Shown: positions 57,375 to 64,000 of the stretch, one piece after another | Layout: each line of letters opens with the position of its first letter | Numbering within the stretch: position 1 is the stretch's first letter | Assembly (NCBI GenBank): GCA_038501785.1 | Contig: JBAMJR010000047.1 | Coordinates: 7,422,501 to 7,486,500 of the forward strand | Direction: 5' to 3' | Source: Myoxocephalus aenaeus | Taxonomy: Eukaryota > Chordata > Actinopteri > Perciformes > Cottidae | DNA length: 64,000 bases | Program-made: the position numbers and the translations under genes | Notes under the pieces: model-generated | What the model was told of the DNA's origin: nothing | Seen by the model: the letters and a program-made list of their open reading frames with translations, nothing else | Databases searched by the model: none

Positions 57375-58385
57375 CGTAGGAGGCCGTCACCAGGAAATGA
57401 AGTTTGCAAAGAAATCAAAATAGCTCTGAAGGCCCGGCTTGACAAAGGCAGCATATACAGTTCGCACCGCACAAAGGAGATCTATCAATCTCTGTCACCT
57501 CCCGAGCAAATGTGTAATTTTCTCACAAATATTCCATCCTCTCTGCTTCTCTCTCTCTCTCTCTCTCTCCCTCTCCACCTGTCTTCTCTCTCCTCCTCTC
57601 TCTCCTTCACTCAGTCTCACCGCCGCATCTCTCCCATGAGGCCTCTCTCTCTCTCTGACTGAGAAAGTCATCTCAACGGACAATTATCCTCGCGATAGTC
57701 GTCCATGCCCTTGACATGAATTCAGGAATTGGAGAAAAAAAGAAACTGAGAATGTCATCAACCATTTAATTAGCAATGATTCTAATGTATGTGCATTGGG
57801 AAATTAGATCGCATGAAATGAAGAATTATAATAATAATAATAACAACTTTATTTATATAGCACCTTTTAAAAACAAAGTTTACAAAGTGCTCTACAGAGA
57901 AGCAAAGCATAGTCATACAGAACTTAAATACCGGTAAACAAAAAGGACCATACCAATAAAGGCAATGAATATAACAAAACCAAACAAATAACCAAAAAGA
58001 GCAAATGGAATAGAAAACAAACTTATTTTATAAATAAAATATACAAACAAAAACAGGGGAACAAAAGAACTGCATAATAGATCATAAAAGGACGACATCA
58101 CATAAAAGCAATTCTATAAAAATGGGTTTTAATAAGTGATTTAAACGAAGTTATCGATTCTTCATTGATGCCATTCATTCAAACGTGTGAACGTGAAATA
58201 GAAAAGACATCATTTGTGGGGAATATCCCTTTAATGCCAATTTGGGCTCTTCGTCCAAGTGTCCCGGTAACGCAACCCGTAATGATCATTTCTTGTACAT
58301 GAATCTCGTGGTGCGCGTTACCGTAATGACGACATTCAGCCCAAAGTAACAGATCCCAGATCCCCGCTGCAGGATAGACTGAAAC
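57375..58385. promoter_or_regulatory. shared 5' region between casq2 and poglut1
   Basis: About 1.0 kb separates the two start codons, which point away from each other. It holds both 5' UTRs and promoters, a CT-rich stretch at 57540-57660 and a repeat at 57825-57905. No clear TATA box or muscle-specific site could be assigned. Confidence 0.5.
57825..57905. repeat. teleost repeat end, 'TTTATATAGCACC' motif
   Basis: ACTTTATTTATATAGCACCT and ACAAAGTGCTCTACAGAG resemble the terminal part of a very common teleost repeat. A simple (AAT)n run precedes it. Confidence 0.55.
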
Positions 58386-58458
58386 ATGGAGCGCTCTTGT
58401 TTGTGGAAGTTTGTAATACTGTTGCAACTTTGTGCTCTAGGTTTGCTTCCCGCCTCAG
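58386..58458 (+). CDS. poglut1: poglut1 exon 1, signal peptide
   Basis: It encodes MERSCLWKFVILLQLCALGL LPAS plus one base, then donor GTAATA. It is a hydrophobic leader as expected for an ER enzyme. Confidence 0.9.
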
Positions 58459-61400
58459 GTAATAATGCACGTTTTAAACAAACACGACTTGTGAAACGAC
58501 ATTTACACGCGGCGGGAGACTTTAGTTCCGCTGAACCTCCTGCGGCTACTTCTGATGTCGGAGTCCTTCATCATCTCACGAGCTAGCTAGCTAGCTACGA
58601 GCTAGCTCCACTAAGCTAACCGTGCGAGCTGTAGGGTTGGCACTAGTAGTGGTTAAACGTTTCGCTTCTGGTCATATTGAAGCATTTTATTTATAGCAAT
58701 GAAACATTTTTATTTATTTATTCAGGCTATGTGTGGTTTGAGTTAGCTCAGGCTGGTTAGCACTAACAAATGTCCTGTCTTCCCTGTCAGTATTTAATAT
58801 AAATGTATATTTTCTGTGTGGAAAAGTGAAAACTACTTGAGGTCTTTTTAGGACACGTGACCCTGTTGACCCACTCTCCTTTGGGGTCAGCCTCGTGAGC
58901 TACTGACCCAATTAACCCCTAATTGGATGCATCAGTCTCGTGACCCTTTTGATAAGTTCTTGGATTGGTTCAATAGGAACATTGATTCTTTTGCCATTGT
59001 TTGCAGGTCAACAGTGGAAGAACATTAGAGACACGGTGTCTAACGCCGTTAAAGAGCACACTCCGTGCAGCCCTGTCAACTGTAGCTGCCATTTAAGGTG
59101 GGTGTGATGTCATAATGTCCTTCCGTCAATATCGTAGCTTCTTATTAGCAAGCGTTGATTATATATTGTGGACCTGATCGTCTCTCTTTCTTTCTTTCCT
59201 TCCCCAGAGTCCTCCAGGACGACTTGCGGCCCTTTAGAGGGAGACTCTCTGAGGATGTCATGGCTGCGACTGTCCAGAGAGGGGTGGGCACCCACTACCA
59301 GGTCATCGCACACAAGTTGTACAGGGAACACAACTGCATGTTCCCCGCCAGGTAAGGAGGGGAAAAAGTGCCTGATGTGATTATTCGTAATGTTTGATCG
59401 CGTCCAAAGTATAAAAAAACATAATTGACCACGTTACTTGCTTATACATGTATGTGTGTGTGCGCGGCTGTCTGTGTGCGCTGCCTAATGCTGCGTTCAC
59501 ACCAAACGCGACACGATTTTTCGCGCCGCGTTTACCGCTTCAGTTTACTCGCGCGAGTGAAACGAGGGTGTTCGCACCAAACGCGAAATCGCGGCGCGAC
59601 AAAGGGACCGTGGCTTATCGCCGTCGCTTCTCTCTGTGAAAGGAGCTTTCGTTTCCGCTATCGACCATGGAATTAATAACCATTATTTCTGCGTTATACT
59701 TGTTGTGGAAGTCCCAAACATGTCGGAACATGAAACGCCCTCGTGTCTGGGTTCATAACACCATCCGTAGCCGCACACAGCTCGGTGAATTTCACCGACT
59801 CCTCCAGGAACTGCGTCTGGCTTCTCTCCGTAAAACGGATACCGATTCCTTCATCCACCATGGAAATAACCACTAGTTCTGCTCTATACTTGTTGTGTAA
59901 ACTCCACATACGTCGGAACATCAAACTCCATGGTGTCTGGGTTCATAATATTATCCGTAGTCCCACAACAGCGTCTGAATGAAGCCGCTACCAGCGCTAC
60001 TTCAGGCGGAGCAGCAGAAGTTTGATTCAGCGACGGCAAGACGGCGGTGGTGACGGGCGGAGCTTCTCAACGCTGATTGGCTGACGCAACTATGACTCGC
60101 GCAATTTTTTTCGCCACAGTTGGGATAGTTCAACTCGCGCGAATTCGCGCCCCCGCCAGTCGCGCAGCATAATGCTGCGTTCACACCAAACGCGTTGCGA
60201 ATTTGACGAGCGTGTAGATTACATGCAAAGTCAATGCACAGACGCAAATGGTTGCGAATGACGCGTTTGACGTGGCGCGAATAGTGCCAGTTGAAATTTT
60301 CCAACTCTGCTGAAAAATGGGACTACGGATAATATTATGAACCCAGACACCATAGAGTTTGACGTTCCGACGTATGTGGAATTTACACAACAAGTATAAA
60401 GCAGAACTAGTGGTTATTTCCATGGTGGATGGCGGAAACGGTAACAGTTTTTACGGAGATAAGCCACGCCGCCTTTCAGGTGCGAGTAACATTCGCAGCG
60501 CTTTCGGTGTGAACGCAGCATAAGTCTGCCGTCTGCTTTCAGGTGCAGCGGGGTGGAGCATTTCATCCTGGAGGTGATTGACAGGTTACCCGACTTGGAG
60601 ATGGTGGTAAACGTGAGGGATTACCCTCAAGCCCCCAGCTGGGTGCAGCCCACCCTGCCCGTCTTCTCCTTCAGTAAGGTCAGAACTCCAGGCCTCAGTT
60701 TTACTCGCACGTTTAAAAAAAGATTATTAAAATCTGTAGCTGGTTTTGAAACGTGCACGTTTTGATCTGAGCAGACGGCGGACTACCTGGACATCATGTA
60801 CCCCGCATGGACGTTTTGGGAGGGAGGGCCTGCTGTGTGGCCCATATACCCCACTGGACTGGGAAGGTGGGACCTGATGAGGGATGACCTCAAAAAGTAA
60901 GGTTTAATGTTAGCTATTTAACGGAGTAAATCGTTCACAAAAGAAGAAATGGATTAATGGAACACAGTGTGACGTGTGTCGTGGTAGATCTGCTGCACAG
61001 TGGCCATGGAAGAAGAAAGAGTCCAAAGGGTTCTTCAGAGGCTCCAGGTTAGTCCTGTGTTATTACGCAACATTGCACAACAATCGTTGCGTCATCATAT
61101 TTTACTTCTACCCAGCTATCCATCGGCTGTGAAACTCAGACTGTTGAGTTGTTCTCCTCTCTGTTTGCTTTCACAGGACCAGTCCAGAGCGCGACCCTCT
61201 GATCCTCCTCTCCAGAGACTCTCCGGAGCTGGTGGACGCAGAGTACACCAAGAACCAGGCCTGGAAGTCAGAGAGGGTCAGGCGGGCATGACATCACATA
61301 AGATATTCTAGTGACTTTTCTTTTATATTCCAAAAGAAATCTTTCTTATTTACCAACCCATGTGTTTCTGTCTGTCTCAGGACACGCTAGGGAGACCCCC

Positions 61401-62202
61401 GGCCAAAGAAATCCCACTGGTCGACCACTGCAAATACAAGTAGGCTGAATTCTAGATCAAAGACAAAATGTGACTTTTTTTAAGATGGCAGCTCGTCCAG
61501 GGTTCTTACGCTCATGGAAAACCTGGAAAAGTCATGGAATTCTTTTTAATTGTTATTTCCAGGCCTGGAAAAGTCCTTGGAAAAAAAATTAAACCCCAAA
61601 GGTTTTGGAAAAGTCATGTAAATGTGTTATATTCATGTGTTCATGACGTTCATTTACGCCGAGTTTGAAATAATTAATATGCTTTTAAAAGAAAGACGTT
61701 CAAAATATAAGCAGGCATCCATACAGGCATCTATATAAATGTTTATTCTTTTAATCAAAGTATTGTCTCATTCATTTGTGTCATTTAAGGTTTACTGTAT
61801 GCTTTGTATTCTCATTGTTAGTTTAAATACTACATTTTCTCACTTTTTCATGTTTACACTGAGATTTCACAAAATGTTTGGGCATGGAAATTTGGTTAAG
61901 TCATGGAAACCCACTGGTCAAAACGTGTTTGAACCCTGTCGTTAGACGGCAACAGCATTACAGAATGTCCGTGAAACGATGGCCGACTCATTTGAGAGCC
62001 GCTCTGACCGTCCCGCCTTGTCGTATCCTCCCAGGTATCTGTTCAACTTCCGCGGCGTGGCGGCCAGCTTCCGCCTCAAACATCTCTTCCTCTGCGGCTC
62101 CCTGGTGTTTCACGTGGGGGACGAGTGGCAGGAGTTCTTCTACCCTCAGCTGCAGCCCTGGGTCCACTACGTCCCGGTCAAGCAGGACCTCTCTGATGTC
62201 AG
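58386..62202 (+). CDS. poglut1: protein O-glucosyltransferase 1, 9 exons, 3' end outside window
   Basis: Exons: 58386-58458, 59007-59097, 59208-59351, 60543-60678, 60775-60896, 60988-61047, 61177-61276, 61381-61439 and 62035-62202. Phases agree and give 317 codons plus two bases; the human protein has 392 aa. This endoplasmic reticulum enzyme (Rumi, CAP10/GT90 family) adds O-glucose to EGF repeats of Notch. A signal peptide (about 1-24) precedes CSPVNCSC. The region CSGVEHFILEVIDRLPDLEM and NVRDYPQ follows; D129 aligns with the catalytic Asp133 of human POGLUT1. MYPAWTFWEGGPAVWPIYPT, FFRGSRTSPERDPLILLSR and FNFRGVAASFRLKHLFLCGS are near-identical to vertebrate orthologues. The last ~75 residues and the ER-retention tail are missing because no matching exon occurs before 64000. 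Confidence 0.95.
59007..59097 (+). CDS. poglut1: poglut1 exon 2
   Basis: It encodes QQWKNIRDTVSNAVKEHTPC then SPVNCSCHL plus two bases. The cysteine cluster matches the human CSSQNCSC. Acceptor TTGTTTGCAG, donor GTGGGT. Confidence 0.93.
59208..59351 (+). CDS. poglut1: poglut1 exon 3
   Basis: It encodes VLQDDLRPFRGRLSEDVMAA through GVGTHYQVIAHKLYREHNCM to FPA plus AG. Acceptor CCTTCCCCAG, donor GTAAGG. Confidence 0.95.
59489..60169 (+). mobile_element. PIF/Harbinger-type element A with transposase fragments
   Basis: It begins TGCTGCGTTCACACCAAACG after a TAA (59486-59488), and a TAA follows at 60170-60172. The right end agrees only over TGCTGCG. Inside, 59665-59875 translates to PRVWVHNTIRSRTQLGEFHR then LLQELRLASL, like the N-terminal part of HARBI1-type nucleases. 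The coding piece recurs once more about 195 bp downstream (59860-59980). The DDE catalytic domain is absent. Confidence 0.65.
59665..59980 (+). pseudogene. Harbinger transposase N-terminal remnant, partly duplicated in tandem
   Basis: Two successive open frames start MELITIISALYLLWK and MEITTSSALYLLCK and share VWVHN(T/I)IRS. The first continues into the LGEFHRLLQELRL motif found in HARBI1-like proteins. The second breaks off soon after. No catalytic acidic residues are encoded, so this is not a functional transposase. Confidence 0.6.
60173..60520 (-). mobile_element. PIF/Harbinger MITE B, 348 bp, TAA target duplication
   Basis: TAA flanks it on both sides (60170-60172, 60521-60523). The ends TGCTGCGTTCACACCAAACG and, reversed, TGCTGCGTTCACACCGAAAG are inverted repeats. 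On the minus strand it carries the same transposase start (ALYLLCKFHIRRNVKLYGVW then VHNIIRS) as element A, now in the opposite direction. Confidence 0.8.
60543..60678 (+). CDS. poglut1: poglut1 exon 4 with catalytic motif
   Basis: It encodes CSGVEHFILEVIDRLPDLEM then VVNVRDYPQAPSWVQPTLPV and FSFSK, phase 0 end before GTCAGA. The acidic residue in NVRDYPQ is the presumed catalytic base. Confidence 0.96.
60775..60896 (+). CDS. poglut1: poglut1 exon 5
   Basis: It encodes TADYLDIMYPAWTFWEGGPA then VWPIYPTGLGRWDLMRDDLK plus AA, donor GTAAGG. This is one of the most conserved stretches of the family. Confidence 0.96.
60988..61047 (+). CDS. poglut1: poglut1 exon 6 (60 bp)
   Basis: It encodes SAAQWPWKKKESKGFFRGS plus AG, after acceptor GTCGTGGTAG and before donor GTTAGT. 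Confidence 0.93.
61177..61276 (+). CDS. poglut1: poglut1 exon 7
   Basis: It encodes TSPERDPLILLSRDSPELVD then AEYTKNQAWKSER after acceptor GCTTTCACAG. The donor is GTCAGG. Confidence 0.95.
61381..61439 (+). CDS. poglut1: poglut1 exon 8
   Basis: It encodes DTLGRPPAKEIPLVDHCKY plus AA, after acceptor TGTCTCAG and before donor GTAGGC. Confidence 0.94.
61498..61938. mobile_element. putative 441-bp TIR element in poglut1 intron 8
   Basis: CAGGGTTC (61498-61505) and GAACCCTG (61931-61938) form 8-bp terminal inverted repeats around repeated TGGAAAAGTCATGGAA motifs. The family looks like a common teleost repeat. No convincing target-site duplication is visible. Confidence 0.45.
62035..62202 (+). 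CDS. poglut1: poglut1 exon 9 (last in window)
   Basis: It encodes YLFNFRGVAASFRLKHLFLC then GSLVFHVGDEWQEFFYPQLQ and PWVHYVPVKQDLSDV plus AG, donor GTACCT. The next exon should begin with the human-type ELLQFVKAND sequence, which was not found before 64000. Confidence 0.95.
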
Positions 62203-62570
62203 GTACCTCAGCTGGAGTCGGACGTCTTTCTCCTTTCGATGATTCTGTGCGGTCCCTGTAAATGTTTCTAGTTGCACTGATTTAATTAGGTGTGATGTCA
62301 CGCCGTAGACATGTTTTTCACAGCCGAATATAGATTGTATTTTTGTTCCTGTCTCCAAATTAAGATTGCTCACGTGATCATATTTGATGTTAAAAGGGAG
62401 TTTGGATTGTGAGGCTGTGTGAGCTGCTTCTCCACAGTCAGTGTGTTTACTACAGTAGAGGGAGTTTGAGCAGAGAGGAGCACCAGCACGAGAGCAGACC
62501 AGCGTCCTGCTGTGGGCATGTTTTGGGACACCTGGAAACAATATTTTCACTGCTTTACCTTTCTGATCAG

Positions 62571-62790
62571 GAACTGAAGCTGTTATCCTCGCTCTCTTCA
62601 AAGCCACCAGACTCCTTTCACAAAAACAATCATTCTACCTCACGGAGCAGAGTTTCTGGTCTATTGTGATATTGTGTGACTTTCAGATTCACCAAAGTCA
62701 CACATTTACCAACAGCACTGTGTTCTGTGAGGTAAAATGAGGAGTCTGGCTTTGAGGAGAGCATCGATGACGGCTTCAGTTCCCGTGAGA
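62571..62790. repeat. inverted repeat of about 60 bp arms
   Basis: GGAACTGAAGCTGTTATCCT, CGCTCTCTTCAAAGCC and AGACTCC on the left are mirrored on the right by GAGGAGTCTGGCTTTGAGGA, GAGCATCGATGACGG and CTTCAGTTCCC. Spacing and a few mismatches suggest an element end pair. A related block may occur near 23200-23250. Confidence 0.6.
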
Positions 62791-62875
62791 AAAGACTGTC
62801 GAGTTAAAGGGGTGGAAATATTCTAAATATAGTGTACACTTAAGCTGATATACTTTTTTTTAGGTGTCAAATTAA

Positions 62876-62991
62876 GCAATAAGGTACAAGAGGCAGTACT
62901 GTATCGTCAATAATGTACAGTTCAAGGGTTTGCTAACACATTTGAACAGTACATTATTGTAGATACAGTACTGCCTCGAGTACCTTATTGC
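62876..62991. repeat. 116-bp foldback with 50-bp arms
   Basis: Arms 62876-62925 and 62942-62991 match as reverse complements at 45 of 50 positions without gaps, around a 16-base loop. The arms begin GCAATAAGGTAC and contain GAGGCAGTACTGTATC. It is most likely a short MITE; a hairpin RNA precursor is the alternative. Confidence 0.9.
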
Positions 62992-63101
62992 CTTTATAAT
63001 ACGGGTAACTGCGACTTTATGAATAGTAATAGTAGCTCCCTTTCAGCACAAAATACTTGTAGCCACCAAACGTTGTGTATCGCATTTCAGCGACAGAGAA
63101 A

Positions 63102-63140
63102 ATAGTCCCGTATGTGTACGGGACGCACATACGGGACTAT
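63102..63140. repeat. perfect 15-bp-arm hairpin
   Basis: ATAGTCCCGTATGTG (63102-63116) and CACATACGGGACTAT (63126-63140) are exact complements around nine bases. Confidence 0.95.
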
Positions 63141-63669
63141 AAAACTGACTGCCTGGTCTGTAAATCTGCGATTTACTCACCAGGCCGGTTGAAAGCAGGG
63201 TGGAGGATGACCCTCAGCCAGAAGTGCTCTCGCTGCTTCTGTCTGTCTTTTCTCCGTCATTTTTCTCCTCCATGATGTTTAGAGAACTCGCCTCGCGTCG
63301 GGAAATTACCGACGTAATTATCTCTCACTGGAAATGATCAGGATGTTGTGATCAAACCCTTTTCATTCCTCATCTTAGTTTCCAGTGTTATGCACTCGCT
63401 CCCCGCTAACTAGTCTCTCTCAGAGCGTTATCTGCTCTCCTGATGATGAGCCGTATCAACGTTTGACTGTACAGCAGGAACAGGGACCACATTATTCACC
63501 GCTGAGATTCTCATCAAAAGTCATTCCCCCCAAAATATCAAAGTTTACACCAAACATGTTTGGTAACTGTCAAGCTTGAAATGACAACTAACGGTCGCGC
63601 AATTTAAATCTACCTGTTATTTTAAGTGATCACTGATATGGAACGCTCTAACTGTAAACAGGCTGTACA

Positions 63670-63693
63670 GTACTTTATGGCTGAATAAAGTAC
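63670..63693. repeat. 9-bp-arm hairpin
   Basis: GTACTTTAT (63670-63678) and ATAAAGTAC (63685-63693) flank a six-base loop near the window end. Confidence 0.85.
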
Positions 63694-64000
63694 ACCCTAT
63701 GACTCACTCTCAACCAATCAGAATGCTTGATTTGATCTGAGCAGTATTGAGCAGTATATTCAATATGGATTTTTAGTTCTAAATAAAAGCATCTTAAAAT
63801 GCATACAACATGAGACCAAACGGTGCTGCTAGTTTTTGTCCACTTTAGGTGCGGACCATTACTGAATAAGGGCCGATGTCATTCGGACTATTTAGGGCTC
63901 CTGAGTAAAGATTTTACAGTTTGAGACCTCGTATGTTCCTGCTGATTATTCTCATGAGTATTAATTGCACAGTCAATGAAGTGCTCGCTGACCCTTTTGG

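Larger units (their letters stand above)
62203..64000. other. poglut1: poglut1 intron, foldback-rich
   Basis: No exon is recognised. The stretch holds several inverted repeats (62571-62790, 62876-62991, 63102-63140, 63670-63693) and is likely composed largely of mobile-element DNA. Confidence 0.6.

Noticed and set aside
56943..57662. 239-codon open frame on the plus strand
   Set aside because: It runs antisense across casq2 exon 1 and the CT-rich 5' flank. The reverse strand is a clear conserved coding exon, and the frame ends in low-complexity LSLSLSL residues.
62203..62669. possible final poglut1 exon
   Set aside because: No sequence resembling ELLQFVKAND or a lysine-threonine-glutamate-leucine end was found, so the terminal exon is taken to lie outside the window.

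Overview
The window is nuclear DNA of a ray-finned fish, probably a percomorph teleost. Genes have many exons with GT-AG introns. Dinucleotide microsatellites are very dense, and the interspersed repeats look like familiar teleost families. The species and the order-level placement are inference.

Three protein-coding genes can be assembled exon by exon with phase-consistent junctions. (1) vangl1, plus strand, start codon 13188 and stop 45940: eight coding exons encode a 528-residue four-pass planar cell polarity protein ending in ETSV. (2) casq2, minus strand, start 57374 and stop 51447: eleven exons encode a 409-residue cardiac-type calsequestrin with a signal peptide, thioredoxin-like repeats and an acidic tail. 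(3) poglut1, plus strand, from 58386: nine exons encode the first 317 codons of the Notch O-glucosyltransferase, and the last exon(s) lie beyond the window. vangl1 and casq2 converge tail to tail, as in human 1p13. casq2 and poglut1 are head to head about 1 kb apart.

Layout: 1-12.9 kb is upstream or intron-1 sequence with repeat remnants, a piggyBac-like element carrying a small two-exon ORF (10.3-11.3 kb) and possible non-coding first exons. 13.2-45.9 kb is vangl1, whose introns hold an inverted pair of one repeat family, a 460-bp terminal-inverted-repeat MITE, a duplicated 200-bp segment, many (GT)n/(AT)n/(CT)n arrays, a 500-bp purine-rich strand and a hAT-type element with an exact 8-bp target-site duplication and an internal 22-copy minisatellite. 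45.9-48.6 kb is the likely vangl1 3' UTR. 51-57.4 kb is casq2. 58.4-62.2 kb is poglut1, with PIF/Harbinger copies in intron 3. 62.2-64 kb is rich in foldback DNA.

The two most interesting observations concern vangl1 isoforms. First, at 26.9-27.2 kb, inside intron 3, there is a TATA box followed by an ORF in good Kozak context. Its 50 codons end at a consensus splice donor in the same phase as the acceptor of coding exon 3, so it is a candidate alternative promoter and N-terminus. Second, the last vangl1 intron combines a poor donor (GTTTAA) with a (TG)n array of about 53 bp only 15 bp before the 3' splice site. Retention of this intron would stop translation at once and remove the last 86 residues including the PDZ ligand.
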